Source: Streptomyces sp. NBC_00461
GTDB lineage: Bacteria > Actinomycetota > Actinomycetes > Streptomycetales > Streptomycetaceae
Reading direction: 5' to 3'
Length of the DNA stretch: 64,000 nucleotides
Assembly (NCBI RefSeq): GCF_036013935.1
Contig: NZ_CP107902.1
Location: 2,389,001 to 2,453,000 of the forward strand
Positions 8,604 through 18,470 of this stretch are shown here, piece by piece. Every line of letters begins with the position of its first letter. Positions within the stretch are counted from its first letter, which is position 1. The position numbers and the translations under genes were made by a program. Below the pieces are notes generated by a model, which worked only from the letters and a program-made list of their open reading frames with translations, was not told where the DNA came from and did no database searches.

Positions 8604-8661
8604 AGGTTCCTCCCTGTACACCGGCACCACGGGCATCCTCGCCCGGGGACAGAGGCCATGT

Positions 8662-8676
8662 ATACCTGTTAGGTAT
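8662..8676. promoter_or_regulatory. Perfect 15-bp palindrome, probable PadR autoregulatory operator
   Basis: ATACCTGTTAGGTAT has perfect 6-base arms around GTT. It sits in the 123-base divergent region between the second binding-protein gene (minus) and the padR-type gene (plus), directly upstream of a -10-like GATACT at 8681-8686. PadR regulators often bind such sites in their own promoters. It could act on both divergent genes. Confidence 0.65.
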
Positions 8677-8726
8677 GCGCGATACTAGGGCCTGGAGCAC
8701 ATTACGAGGACGGGAGGACAGCACAC

Positions 8727-9242
8727 GTGCGCCTGCCCCTCCTGGCACTCCTCGCACGCGGCCCGGCCCACGGCTACGAGCTGAAGCAGGACCTTGAGCA
8801 ACTGCTGGGCTCCGCGTACCCTCAGCCGAACGTCGGCCAGATCTACGTAACCCTCGGCCGCCTCGAGAAGCAAGGGCTGATCGAGGGCAAAGACGTCGAG
8901 CAGTCGAGCAGGCCCAACAAAAAGGTCTACGACCTCACCGACACCGGGCGGGCGGCACTGCGCGCCTGGTTCGAGGAGCCCGAGGACGAGCCGCGGGTGC
9001 GGGACGAGTTCTTCATGAAGCTGGCACTCGCTCCGCAGACGGGTCTCGCCGAGCAGATCGCCCTGATCAACAAGCAGCGGCGCCAGTACCTCAACACCAT
9101 GCGTGACCTGTCGAAGCTGGCGGCCGCCGAAGACCGCGACAACCGCATCGCCCATCTGCTGATCGAGGGCGCGATGCTGCACCTGCAGGCCGACCTCGAC
9201 TGGCTGGAACGGTGTCAGGAAGAGCTGGAGGAGCTGGAGTGA
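8727..9242 (+). CDS. PadR family transcriptional regulator
   Basis: A 171-residue dimeric winged-helix repressor. The N-terminal PadR domain contains LLALLARGPAHGYELKQDL (about 4-22) and NVGQIYVTLGRLEKQGLIEG (about 36-55, recognition helix and wing). The C-terminal half, from about residue 90, carries the helical dimerisation segment with FFMKLALAP and a Glu-rich end. The start is GTG at 8727 with GGAGG nine bases upstream. It overlaps the ABC ATPase gene by four bases (GTGA), so it is the first gene of a padR-ATPase-permease operon. Such operons usually encode drug or lipid export induced when PadR binds a hydrophobic ligand. The palindrome at 8662-8676 is the likely operator. Confidence 0.92.
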   Translation: MRLPLLALLARGPAHGYELKQDLEQLLGSAYPQPNVGQIYVTLGRLEKQGLIEGKDVEQSSRPNKKVYDLTDTGRAALRAWFEEPEDEPRVRDEFFMKLALAPQTGLAEQIALINKQRRQYLNTMRDLSKLAAAEDRDNRIAHLLIEGAMLHLQADLDWLERCQEELEELE

Positions 9243-10000
9243 GTGCTGGGTTGAGTGACGGCCCCGCTCCCGTGCTGCGCGCCGAAGGCCTGGTCAAGAC
9301 GCACTACGGCGAGGGTGCCCCGGCGTGTGCCGTGCGCGGGGTCGAGCTGTGTGTGCGGCAGGGCGAGTTCGTGGCCGTCACCGGCCCGTCCGGCGCCGGC
9401 AAGTCGACGCTGCTGCACCTGCTGGGCGGACTGCAGCGGCCCGACGGCGGCAGCATCCTGCTGGACGGCGAGCGCACGGACGCCTGGAGTGAGGCGCGCT
9501 GGGCGGTGGAGCGCAGGAAACGGATCGGCATCGTCTTCCAGTTCTTCAATCTCGTATCCGGTCTGTCGGTCGCCGACAACGTGGAGCTGCCGGCGCTGCT
9601 GGCCGGAGTGGCGCCGAAGCGGGCTCGTGCCGAGCGGGAGGAGCTGCTGGCCGAACTGGGTCTTGAAGGCAAGGAGCGGAGCCTGCCGGGCGAACTGTCG
9701 GGCGGCCAGCAGCAGCGGGTCGCACTGGCCCGCGCCCTGGTCAACCATCCGCCGCTCCTGCTGGCCGACGAGCCCGCGGGCAGCCTGGACAGCAAGGGCA
9801 CCCGCGAGGTGATGCGGCTGCTGTCCCGTTTCCACCAGCGCGGCCAGACGATCGTGCTGGTCACCCATGACGCGCGGCTGGCGAGCGCCGCGGACCGGGT
9901 GATCAGCTTCTTCGACGGCCGGATAGCCGACGACGCGGCGCTCGACGGCGCGCCGTCGCGCGGGACGGGCATATCCGGTGTGCTCGAACTCAGGGACTGA
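9239..10000 (+). CDS. ABC transporter ATP-binding protein, MacB/LolD type
   Basis: Cytoplasmic ATPase, 253 residues, that would power the adjacent FtsX-like permease. Walker A is GPSGAGKSTLL near residue 47, the Q-loop lies in FQFFNLVSGLSV near 101, the signature LSGGQQQRVALARAL is near 152 and Walker B LLLADEPAGSLDS is near 175, followed by the H-loop LVTHDARLA. The GTG at 9239 overlaps the padR stop; a longer frame from 9212 adds only shadow sequence. The LolD/MacB-type subfamily extracts or exports lipids, peptides or drugs rather than importing solutes. Confidence 0.93.
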   Translation: MSAGLSDGPAPVLRAEGLVKTHYGEGAPACAVRGVELCVRQGEFVAVTGPSGAGKSTLLHLLGGLQRPDGGSILLDGERTDAWSEARWAVERRKRIGIVFQFFNLVSGLSVADNVELPALLAGVAPKRARAEREELLAELGLEGKERSLPGELSGGQQQRVALARALVNHPPLLLADEPAGSLDSKGTREVMRLLSRFHQRGQTIVLVTHDARLASAADRVISFFDGRIADDAALDGAPSRGTGISGVLELRD

Positions 10001-10039
10001 CATGCGGGCGTACGACGACCCCCGGAAGGGCTGAGCCGC

Positions 10040-12574
10040 ATGCGGGCGACGTTGCGCTGGGCGCACTCCGATCTGCGCACGCATCGCGGTGAGGCGCTGT
10101 TCCTGGTGCTCGCCACCGCTGGAATAGTGGTGTCGCTGCTGCTGGCCACGGCGCTGTTCGGGTACGCCACCAACCCCTGGCAGCGGATCTTCACGCAGGA
10201 GCGCGGGGCGCACGTGTGGATCCACACCAGCGAGTCCGCCAAGGTGCGCAGACTGGCGGACCTGGCCGGCGTCGAGTCGGTCTCCGGCCCCTACCCGACC
10301 GCCCCCACCACCCTCGCCTCACGCGGCACCCGCGCGTCGGTCGAACTGCGTGCGACGCCCGAGCGCCCCACCATCGGTCATCCGCTGCTCACCGCGGGCC
10401 ACTGGCTGGACCCCGCCACGCCCGACGGCGTGGTCCTGGAAAGCCGACTCGCCCGCGCCCTGCTCGCCGAACCGGGCGACACGCTCACCCTGCCGGGCAC
10501 GGCACGGACGGTGACCGTGCTGGGCGTGGCCGACAGCGCCGAGCCCCGCTACCGCCCCGGTGAGCAGCCGGGCCTGGTCTGGGCGCTCCCCTCCGTCGTG
10601 TCCCACCCCACCGGGCAGGTCATCGGCCTGCGCCTCAGCGACCCCGAGGACACGGCCTACGCCGTCCAGCGCGCCGTCACCGTCCTCGGTGCCGGCGCCA
10701 TCGGCGAGGTCTCCACCTGGCAGCAGGCCCGGGCCGAGGCGCAGGGCGACAACCGGCTGCTCGGCCAGGTGCTGGGGCTGTTCGGGCTGGGCGCACTGAT
10801 CGCCGCCGGGCTCGCCGTGCACGGCGCGATCGCCACCCGCATCCGCGGCCACCTGCGGGACATCTCGGTCCTGAAGGCGATCGGCTTCACCCCGGGCCAG
10901 GTCGTCCGCGTGTTCCTGCTCCAGCACATCGCCTACGCCGTCCTGGGCGCCGTGTCCGCGGCAACACTGGCCCAGGCCCTCGGCAGCCGCTTCCCGGGCC
11001 GCCTCGGAGACGCCCTCGGCGTATGGCAGAGCCTCCCCGGCCACACAGCGGCCCTCTTCGCCATCCCGGTGGGCGCGATCCTCTTCATCACCGGGACGAC
11101 AGGTCTCGCGGCCTGGCGAGCGGGCCGAGTACCCCCGGTCCCGGTGACACGGCCTTCCGTGAGGGGCGGAGGGTTGTCGGGGGCGGCTCGGCGAGGAACA
11201 GGGACGGAGTCCCGGGAGCCGGGGGCGGGGTCCCCGGGGATGTCGGGCTTCCGACCGGCAGGTCTGGTGCGGCGGGCGTTCGGGCCAGGGCCGGCGACTC
11301 CGGCCGACGTCCAGGACACCGGCCACGTTTCGAGCCCGGCCCCACTGCCCCCGGCACAAGCCGGCGGGAATCCCAACCCGGCTCACAGCCCCTCCGGCCG
11401 GCCCCCCACCGCTCGCTCCGGCGGGCAGCTCTCGGGTATGGCCCGGTGGGCGCTCGGGGTGGGGGTGTCGCCCGCGTTGGTGCTGGGGTGGCACACGGCC
11501 TTTGTCCGCAGGATGCGGTCGCTGGCCACCGTGGCCCGGCTGGCGTTGCCCCTGCTGCTGATCGTCGTGGCGATGAGTGCCTGGACCACCATCGACCGTT
11601 TCCACAGCAGGCCCGAGCAGATGGGCCTGCCGACCGCACTCACCGTCCACACGGACGCGGGTCTCAGCGGCCCCGCCACCCGCACACTGCTGGATCGCGA
11701 CCCGCAGGTCGCCGCCACGTACCCCGGCGTCGAGGTCGCCGCCCTGGTCCCCGGCCAGACGGCCACGATCGCCCTGCGTGGCCTGGGCACCCGCCAGAAT
11801 CCCTACCCGTACGCCCTGGCCGAGGGCCGGCGCGCGCACGGCAGCGACGAGGCGGTGGCCGGGCAGGGCTTCCTCGACCTGCTGGACGCCCGTGTCGGCG
11901 ACTGGGTGCGGATCACGGTCGGCGAGCAGCCGCAGATCCTGCACATCGTGGGCCGCAGCATCGAACCGGAGAACGCCGGCCGGGTGATCTCCACCTCGCT
12001 CGACACCCTTCGCGAGAACGACCCCCACCTCACCCCGAGCCTCTACCAGCTCCGCCTGCGCCCCGGCGCCGACCCGCACGCGGTCGCCGGCCGGCTGACC
12101 ACCGCCGGGCACGGGCATCTGGACGTGCACGCCGTGACCAACCCGGCCGACGGGCTCTCCCCGCTGCGCTCGGTCGTCGTCGGCCTGATCGTCGTCCTCG
12201 CCCTCATCGGGCTCATCGAACTGCTCACCGCGATAGGCGGCACGGTCCGCGAGGGCGAACGCGATCTGCTCGCCCTCAAGGCCATCGGACTGTCCCCGCG
12301 CCAGATCACCGCGATCACGGTCACGGCCACCACCTGCACCGCGCTGGCCGCCGTCCTCGCCAGTACGGCCCTGGGCACACCCCTCGCGCACTGGCTGATC
12401 GACACCCAGGGCAGATCGAGCGGCGTCGGGGCAGGGATAGCCCAAGGACCGTCACCCGCGCTGCTGGTGCTGTTCGGCGCGGCCGCGGTGCTCGGCGCCG
12501 CCGGACTCGCGGCCCTGCCCGCGGCCCGTGCGGCACGACGACGGCTCGCGGACACCCTCAGCGCACTGGCCTGA
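10040..12574 (+). CDS. FtsX-like ABC transporter permease
   Basis: Large membrane protein of 844 residues with two FtsX-type halves. Helix 1 is near 27-47 (FLVLATAGIVVSLLLATALF), followed by an extracytoplasmic MacB-type domain to about 240, three helices, a linker, then a second module whose last three helices span about 710-835 (SVVVGLIVVLALIGLIELL and LLVLFGAAAVLGAAGLAAL). Residues about 364-466 form a Pro/Gly/Arg-rich linker with no helices. The ATG at 10040 is preceded by GGAAGGG. With the ATPase it forms a type VII exporter under PadR control; the substrate is unknown. Confidence 0.9.
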   Translation: MRATLRWAHSDLRTHRGEALFLVLATAGIVVSLLLATALFGYATNPWQRIFTQERGAHVWIHTSESAKVRRLADLAGVESVSGPYPTAPTTLASRGTRASVELRATPERPTIGHPLLTAGHWLDPATPDGVVLESRLARALLAEPGDTLTLPGTARTVTVLGVADSAEPRYRPGEQPGLVWALPSVVSHPTGQVIGLRLSDPEDTAYAVQRAVTVLGAGAIGEVSTWQQARAEAQGDNRLLGQVLGLFGLGALIAAGLAVHGAIATRIRGHLRDISVLKAIGFTPGQVVRVFLLQHIAYAVLGAVSAATLAQALGSRFPGRLGDALGVWQSLPGHTAALFAIPVGAILFITGTTGLAAWRAGRVPPVPVTRPSVRGGGLSGAARRGTGTESREPGAGSPGMSGFRPAGLVRRAFGPGPATPADVQDTGHVSSPAPLPPAQAGGNPNPAHSPSGRPPTARSGGQLSGMARWALGVGVSPALVLGWHTAFVRRMRSLATVARLALPLLLIVVAMSAWTTIDRFHSRPEQMGLPTALTVHTDAGLSGPATRTLLDRDPQVAATYPGVEVAALVPGQTATIALRGLGTRQNPYPYALAEGRRAHGSDEAVAGQGFLDLLDARVGDWVRITVGEQPQILHIVGRSIEPENAGRVISTSLDTLRENDPHLTPSLYQLRLRPGADPHAVAGRLTTAGHGHLDVHAVTNPADGLSPLRSVVVGLIVVLALIGLIELLTAIGGTVREGERDLLALKAIGLSPRQITAITVTATTCTALAAVLASTALGTPLAHWLIDTQGRSSGVGAGIAQGPSPALLVLFGAAAVLGAAGLAALPAARAARRRLADTLSALA

Positions 12575-12592
12575 CCGCAACGCGCGAGCGGG

Positions 12593-13561
12593 TCAACTTC
12601 CGTACGGATTCCCTGGGTTGCCGTAAGGGTTCCCGGAGTTGCCGTAGGGATTCTGCGGGTGGTGCGGCGGGCGCGGGTCGTAGGGATTGCCGTACGGACT
12701 GCCGTATGGATTCCCGGACGGCTGACCCGCCGGATGACCCGGCGGAGGACCGTACGGGTTGCCCTGCCGAGGGACGAAGCCGTTCGGGGCGTACTGCGGC
12801 GGTGGCGGCGGAGCGATCCGCGGCAGCGTGAGCGGATGTGCCGCCAGCCGGACGCCGTAGCGCTGTCTGAGCCGCCGCAGCTCCAGGACCGCGATCGCGG
12901 TGACCGTCACGGGAGCGCCCAGGATGAACACGATGCCCATGGTGAGGCCCAGGCCGTGCAGATCGCCCGTGAACAGGTCGGGCAGCGCCATCAGCCAGGT
13001 CGTCACCGTGGCGAGCAGGGGCGGCAGGCCGCGGTGCACGGCGGCGGTGCCGAAGAAGTTCCCCGTGAGCTTGACCGCACCCGCGATCACGAACCACACC
13101 ATCCAGAGTCCGGCGAGGCTCAGCACGAGTCTCGCGAGGATTCCGAACGCGTCGCCCAGCCGGAAGAGCAGCACGGTCACGAGGACCGAACCGATGAAGA
13201 GCAGCAGCAACTTGAGCGCGTTGACGAGTGGCACCCGCAACTGCCGCACCGTGCCGCCGCGCCGCCAGACGTAGAGCATCACGCCCACCGTCAGCGGGGT
13301 GAGGAACAGCAGGACGACGGAGGCGGTGACCGCGTTGTCCAGCATCTCGTCGAAGGCGAACCCGCCCTCGACGAAGGTGTAGACGCCGAGCCCCGCGAAC
13401 GCCCCGGCGATGACCCGCACCCGCTTGAGCTGCTCCACGGACGGGTCGACCGCCGGGGGGATCCACGCCGGATGGAACACCGCCCGCGCCAAGTGATGAG
13501 GCTTCAGAAAGGACCGGGCTTCCAGCCTGTCGCTGAGCCAACTCCCCTGTGCGTTACTCAC
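12593..13561 (-). CDS. Putative Yip1-like membrane protein with GNPYG-repeat tail
   Basis: A 322-residue protein of unknown function. Six or so helices are visible between residues 50 and 230 (for example VIAGAFAGLGVYTFVEGGF and LARLVLSLAGLWMVWFVIA), compatible with a Yip1-type fold but not diagnostic. From about residue 255 the cytoplasmic tail is Pro/Gly/Asn/Tyr-rich and contains at least seven NPYG or close units, encoded by short imperfect DNA repeats. The gene is convergent with the FtsX-like permease (18 bases between stops) and lies downstream of pgi on the same strand. Confidence 0.75.
   Translation of the reverse strand: MSNAQGSWLSDRLEARSFLKPHHLARAVFHPAWIPPAVDPSVEQLKRVRVIAGAFAGLGVYTFVEGGFAFDEMLDNAVTASVVLLFLTPLTVGVMLYVWRRGGTVRQLRVPLVNALKLLLLFIGSVLVTVLLFRLGDAFGILARLVLSLAGLWMVWFVIAGAVKLTGNFFGTAAVHRGLPPLLATVTTWLMALPDLFTGDLHGLGLTMGIVFILGAPVTVTAIAVLELRRLRQRYGVRLAAHPLTLPRIAPPPPPQYAPNGFVPRQGNPYGPPPGHPAGQPSGNPYGSPYGNPYDPRPPHHPQNPYGNSGNPYGNPGNPYGS
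12600..12770 (-). repeat. Imperfect short repeats encoding NPYG units
   Basis: Variants of GGGTTGCCGTAGGGATT recur across this stretch and encode the Asn-Pro-Tyr-Gly repeats at the C-terminus of the membrane protein. Unit spacing is irregular (12 to 36 bases). This is coding low complexity, not an intergenic array. Confidence 0.7.
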
Positions 13562-13661
13562 GGTGTGCTCCCCCGAGCGGTCGTGTTCATGATCGCCGAG
13601 GCAGTCTACGGGAAGCGGACGGCCAGGTGCCGCCTCGCTTCCCGAACCTGTGGCGGCGGTG

Positions 13662-15317
13662 TCACGCCCGCCCGCGCAGCTCCCGGTACTTGGCGACCAG
13701 TGCCCTGCTGGACTCGTCCAGACCCGGAACCTGCGCCCCTTCGGTCAGCGCCGGCTCGACCCGCTTGGCCAGCACCTTGCCGAGCTCGACGCCCCACTGG
13801 TCGAAGGAGTCGATGTTCCAGACCGCGCCCTGTACGAACACCTTGTGCTCGTACAGGGCGATCAACTGGCCGAGCACGGACGGCGTCAGCTCACGCGCGA
13901 GGATCGTCGTGGTCGGGTGGTCGCCCTTGAAGGTCTTGTGCGCCACCAGCTCCTCGGGCACGCCCTCCACCCGCACCTCGTCCGGCGTCTTGCCGAAGGC
14001 GAGGGCCTGCGTCTGCGCGAAGAAGTTGGCCATCAGCAGGTCGTGCTGCGCCTTGAGCCCGTCGCTCAGCTCGCCCACCGGCTCGGCGAAGCCGATGAAG
14101 TCCGCCGGGATCAGCTTCGTGCCCTGGTGGATCAACTGGTAGTACGCGTGCTGCCCGTTGGTGCCCGGCGTGCCCCACACCACCGGCCCGGTCTGCCAGT
14201 CGACCTCCCGCCCGTCACGGTCCACCGACTTGCCGTTGGACTCCATGTCCAGCTGCTGCAGATACGCCGTGAACTTGGACAGGTAGTGGCTGTACGGCAG
14301 CACGGCATGCGACTGGGCGTCGTGGAAGTTGCCGTACCAGATACCCAACAGGCCGAGCAGCAACGGCACGTTGGACTCGGCGGGCGCCGACCTGAAGTGC
14401 TCGTCGACGAGCGCGAACCCGTCGAGCATCTCCCGGAAGCGGTCCGGGCCGATGGCGATCATCAGCGACAGGCCGATCGCCGAGTCGACGGAGTACCGTC
14501 CGCCGACCCAGTCCCAGAACTCGAACATGTTGGCCGTGTCGATGCCGAACTCGCCGACCTTCCCGGCGTTCGTCGACAGCGCCACGAAGTGCTTCGCGAC
14601 GGCCTCCTGACCGGCCTTCAGCTCGCGGAGCAGCCACTCGCGCGCCGATGTGGCGTTCGTGATGGTCTCGATGGTGGTGAAGGTCTTGGAGGCGATGACG
14701 AACAGCGTCTCCGCCGCGTCGAGGTCACGGGTGGCCTCGTGCAGGTCGGCGCCGTCGACGTTCGACACGAAGCGGACCGTGAGGTCGCGGTCGGTGAAGC
14801 TGCGCAGCACCTCGTACGCCATCGCCGGGCCGAGGTCGGAGCCGCCGATGCCGATGTTGACCACGTTCTTGATGCGCCTGCCGGTGTGGCCGGTCCAGGC
14901 GCCGGAGCGGACCCGCTCGGCGAAGCCGGCCATCTTGTCGAGGACCGCGTGCACAGCAGGGACGACGTTCTCGCCGTCGACCTCGATCACCGCGTCGCGC
15001 GGCGCGCGCAGGGCGGTGTGCAACACGGCCCGGTCCTCGGTCGTGTTGATCTTCGCGCCGCGGAACATGGCGTCCCGCAGGCCGAACACCTCCGTGGCGG
15101 CGGCCAGCTCGCGCAGCAGCCGCAGGGTCTCGTCGGTGACCAGGTGCTTGGAGTAGTCGACGTACAGGTCGCCCACCTGCATCGTGTAGCCGGTGCCGCG
15201 GCCCGGGTCGGTGGTGAAGAGCTCCCGCAGACCGGTGCCGGCGAGCTCCTCACGGTGCTTGGCCAGCGCGGTCCACTCGGGCGTCTGGTTGAGCCTGGTA
15301 CGGCCGTCTGCGTTCAT
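13662..15317 (-). CDS. pgi: Glucose-6-phosphate isomerase
   Basis: Cytoplasmic enzyme interconverting glucose 6-phosphate and fructose 6-phosphate, 551 residues, the usual length for this class. Signature 1 is [18 protein letters not shown] near residue 268; signature 2 is [18 protein letters not shown] near 390. The phosphate-binding [16 protein letters not shown] is near 160. The ATG at 15317 begins [15 protein letters not shown], the conserved start; the frame to 15416 is shadow. It sits 52 bases downstream of the MFS gene on the same strand. Confidence 0.97.
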   Translation of the reverse strand: MNADGRTRLNQTPEWTALAKHREELAGTGLRELFTTDPGRGTGYTMQVGDLYVDYSKHLVTDETLRLLRELAAATEVFGLRDAMFRGAKINTTEDRAVLHTALRAPRDAVIEVDGENVVPAVHAVLDKMAGFAERVRSGAWTGHTGRRIKNVVNIGIGGSDLGPAMAYEVLRSFTDRDLTVRFVSNVDGADLHEATRDLDAAETLFVIASKTFTTIETITNATSAREWLLRELKAGQEAVAKHFVALSTNAGKVGEFGIDTANMFEFWDWVGGRYSVDSAIGLSLMIAIGPDRFREMLDGFALVDEHFRSAPAESNVPLLLGLLGIWYGNFHDAQSHAVLPYSHYLSKFTAYLQQLDMESNGKSVDRDGREVDWQTGPVVWGTPGTNGQHAYYQLIHQGTKLIPADFIGFAEPVGELSDGLKAQHDLLMANFFAQTQALAFGKTPDEVRVEGVPEELVAHKTFKGDHPTTTILARELTPSVLGQLIALYEHKVFVQGAVWNIDSFDQWGVELGKVLAKRVEPALTEGAQVPGLDESSRALVAKYRELRGRA

Positions 15318-15369
15318 GTCCGACTTCAGCCTTCTTTCGTGCCTGTCCCAGCTGTTCCAACCTAATTGA

Positions 15370-16641
15370 TCAGCGCGGGGCGTGAGCCGTCGTGGCGTCG
15401 TCGCCCGGCGCAACAACAGGTACGTCCCGCTTGCGGGCAGGTATCAGCGCGAGGACGGACAGGACGAAGAAAGCGGCGGTGAGCAGGGCCGGCATGTTCG
15501 GTCCCCAGGCGGTGGCGACGGCCCCGCCGAGCAGGGCGCCCACCGGGGCCCCGGCGACGGCCAGGGTACGGAAGGCCGAACTGACCCGGCCCAGCATGTC
15601 GGAGGGGGCGCGCTGCTGCATGAGGGTCGTGGTGTTGACGTTCCACACCATGCCCATGAAGCCGAAGACAGCGAGGGCGGTCGCCGTCACGGCCAGGCTG
15701 CGCACACTTCCCAGGACCACGAGGGCAGCGATCTGCACCAGCCCGGCGAGGATCACGGTCCGCGTGGGCCCGAACCGCGTGGCGATCCGCCCGTTCACCA
15801 CTCCCCCGGCCAGGCCGCCGACCGCGTACGCCGTGGTCACCACCGCGTATCCGGCGGTGCCGGCGTCAAGCCAGCCGGTCACCAGGATCACCAGCGTGGC
15901 GATCAGGGCGCCCATTCCGATGTTGCACAGGGCCGTGGCGGTGCACAGTCCGCGTAGCGCCCGGTCGTGCCACAGGGTGCGCAGCCCGTCCGCGATCTCC
16001 CGGCGCAGGGTGCTGCCCGCCGGTCTCGGCGTGCGCTCGGGCGCTTCGGTTCGTTGCAGGGAGGCCACCAGCGCGGCGGCGAGCAGGAAAGTCCCCGCGT
16101 CGGCCGCGAAGGGAACGGCGGCCCCCGCGGCGATCAGCAGAGGCACCACGGGCGCCCCGATCAGGCCGCCCGCGATCTGCTGTCCGGTCATCAGACGCGC
16201 GTTGGCACGGCCTAGTGCCTCATGGTCGACCAGGGCGGGCAGCAGGGCCGTGGAGGCATTGTCGAAGAGCGTCTGGAGGGTGGTCAGTACGAAGGCGAGC
16301 GCGATGAGCAGCGCGATCGAGGCGTGACCGAGGGCGACGGCCACGGCGAAGACGGCGACGAGCAGTCCCCGTACCGCATCGACGGTCCACATGGCGCGCC
16401 GCTGGTCCACCCGGTCCGCGACCGCGCCGCCGAGCAGCCCGAAGACGATCCACGGCAGATAGCCGCAGGCGGTCACCGACGCGATGAGCAGGGGCCGGCT
16501 CGTCAGTGAAGTGGCCAGCAGGGGCAGCGCCACGCCACGCAGCGCGTCCCCGAACCGGGAGACCACCGCGGCCGTCCACAGCCGCCCGAATCCCCCACGC
16601 CACACGGGCGCGAACGTGCCCGTCCCCTCGACCGCCGCCAC
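15370..16641 (-). CDS. MFS transporter, EntS/MFS_3 type, with DNA-damage promoter
   Basis: Predicted 12-helix major facilitator exporter, 423 residues. The N-terminal motif [20 protein letters not shown] and loop 2-3 [19 protein letters not shown] (about 67-85) are typical of the EntS/MFS_3 group that exports siderophores and drugs. The GTG at 16641 has GGGGGAG directly upstream; codon 2 onward reads AAVEGTG. The promoter at 16672-16694 is an exact match to the PafBC-type DNA-damage consensus, unusual for a transporter. Substrate unknown. It ends with a Thr/Ala-rich tail close to pgi. Confidence 0.88.
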   Translation of the reverse strand: MAAVEGTGTFAPVWRGGFGRLWTAAVVSRFGDALRGVALPLLATSLTSRPLLIASVTACGYLPWIVFGLLGGAVADRVDQRRAMWTVDAVRGLLVAVFAVAVALGHASIALLIALAFVLTTLQTLFDNASTALLPALVDHEALGRANARLMTGQQIAGGLIGAPVVPLLIAAGAAVPFAADAGTFLLAAALVASLQRTEAPERTPRPAGSTLRREIADGLRTLWHDRALRGLCTATALCNIGMGALIATLVILVTGWLDAGTAGYAVVTTAYAVGGLAGGVVNGRIATRFGPTRTVILAGLVQIAALVVLGSVRSLAVTATALAVFGFMGMVWNVNTTTLMQQRAPSDMLGRVSSAFRTLAVAGAPVGALLGGAVATAWGPNMPALLTAAFFVLSVLALIPARKRDVPVVAPGDDATTAHAPR

Positions 16642-16671
16642 GTCTCCCCCTCACGATTCGCCGATGCACAA

Positions 16672-16694
16672 ACCGTAGAGGGCACCACTGACAA
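16672..16694 (-). promoter_or_regulatory. PafBC/RecA-independent DNA-damage promoter of the MFS gene
   Basis: On the minus strand TTGTCAGTG (16686-16694), exactly 8 bases, then TACGGT (16672-16677). This fits the mycobacterial RecA-NDp consensus TTGTCRGTG-N8-TANNNT at every defined position. The GTG start follows about 30 bases below the -10 box with its own Shine-Dalgarno sequence, leaving a short leader. Confidence 0.8.
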
Positions 16695-16804
16695 TCGGTC
16701 CGCAGGCGACCGGCCGCCGGTGACGAAACGGGCCGCTGACGGCAGAGGTCGGTGACGAAACAGCTCCGGCCAGGCACCCTGGGTACCCGGCCGGCTCTCA
16801 ACTC

Positions 16805-17140
16805 CTAGATTTCTCCCCGCAGTTTGGCGAGCGCCTCGGCGAGGATCGCCTCGCCGTCCGCGTCGCTGCGCCGCTCCCGGACGTACGCGAGGTGCGTCTT
16901 GTAGGGCTCGGTGCGCGGCGGGTCCGGCGGGTTGTCCCGGTCCTGTCCGGCCGGGAAGCCGCAGCGCGGACAGTCCCAGGTCTCCGGAACCTGCGCGTCG
17001 CTGGCGAAGCTGGGCTGCGTCTCGTGCCCGTTGGAGCACCAGAAGGAGATGCGCAGACGCGGCGCGGACTCGCCACGCTCGGCCTCGCCCATCGGCCCCG
17101 CCCCGACCCGGCTTCCTCGGATCGCGTTGCCACTTGCCAC
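16805..17140 (-). CDS. RbpA-family RNA polymerase-binding protein (RbpB-like paralogue)
   Basis: Small protein of 111 residues. RbpA-family proteins bind RNA polymerase and group 1/2 sigma factors and stabilise the open complex in actinobacteria. The zinc-site pattern Cys-x3-His (CSNGH near residue 35) then Cys-x2-Cys (WDCPRCGFPAG near 57) is present, followed by a linker and a sigma-interacting helix with THLAYVRERRSDADGEAIL near 83-101. The sequence differs clearly from what I remember of S. coelicolor RbpA, which starts MSERALRGTRL, so a paralogue such as RbpB is more likely. The GTG at 17140 has GGGAG eight bases upstream. Confidence 0.85.
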   Translation of the reverse strand: MASGNAIRGSRVGAGPMGEAERGESAPRLRISFWCSNGHETQPSFASDAQVPETWDCPRCGFPAGQDRDNPPDPPRTEPYKTHLAYVRERRSDADGEAILAEALAKLRGEI

Positions 17141-17353
17141 GGTCGTAACTCCCTGCGTGATGGTGCCGCGAAGCGAGTCGGCGTGTCGCTTCGTTGCGGG
17201 CGCCTCAGTCTACGTAAGGCCCAACGCGCGTCCAGTGATGGGAGTTACATCCCCTACATCCAGACGCAAGCCCCATGATAGGCCGCGCTCAGCTGCGCGT
17301 ACCGAACATGGGGCCTTACGTGCGGAATCCAGGTGCTGTGTGTGCGTTGCTGC

Positions 17354-17590
17354 TCAGCTGTTCGTCTTCATGATGATGCCGAGTACGACAATGCACGCGA
17401 ACCACAGCAGACCGATCACCACGGTGATGCGGTCGAGGTTGCGCTCGGCGACCGAGGAGCCGCCGACGGACGACTGCATGCCGCCACCGAACATGTCGGA
17501 GAGGCCGCCGCCCTTCCCCTTGTGCATCAGCACCAGCAGCATCATCAGCAGGCTGAAGACGATCAGGGCGATCGAGAACCCCAAAACCAC
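17354..17590 (-). CDS. secG: Preprotein translocase subunit SecG
   Basis: Small membrane subunit of the SecYEG channel, 78 residues, two helices: about 2-22 (VLGFSIALIVFSLLMMLLVL) and about 55-75 (ITVVIGLLWFACIVVLGII). Between them lies the conserved loop HKGKGGGLSDMFGGG. The start is placed at GTG 17590, giving VVLGFSIAL as in other Streptomyces; the frame from 17659 adds a non-conserved hydrophilic segment. The gene follows tpiA with a hairpin between them. Confidence 0.93.
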   Translation of the reverse strand: MVLGFSIALIVFSLLMMLLVLMHKGKGGGLSDMFGGGMQSSVGGSSVAERNLDRITVVIGLLWFACIVVLGIIMKTNS

Positions 17591-17625
17591 GGCTGGACCA
17601 ACTCTCTCGGATTCGGATGAACGAC

Positions 17626-17655
17626 GGGGGCACGGTAGCTCCCTACCATGCCCCC
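17626..17655 (-). terminator. Hairpin between tpiA and secG
   Basis: GGGGGCA-C-GGTAG (17626-17638) pairs with CTACC-A-TGCCCCC (17643-17655) around a CTCC loop, with one mismatch. It lies just after the tpiA stop and may attenuate read-through into secG. Confidence 0.6.
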
Positions 17656-17688
17656 GCAAGGGTACGACGGATCGCCGCTATGGCCTAC

Positions 17689-18465
<777 letters not shown>

Positions 18466-18470
18466 AAAGG

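Noticed and set aside
10319..12445. Long antisense frame within the FtsX-like gene
   Set aside because: Typical GC-skewed shadow of a Streptomyces gene; its translation lacks membrane segments or known motifs.
17141..17353. tRNA or small RNA between secG and the RbpA-like gene
   Set aside because: No cloverleaf or T-loop sequence; only a loose GCCCCATG/CATGGGGC inverted repeat is seen.
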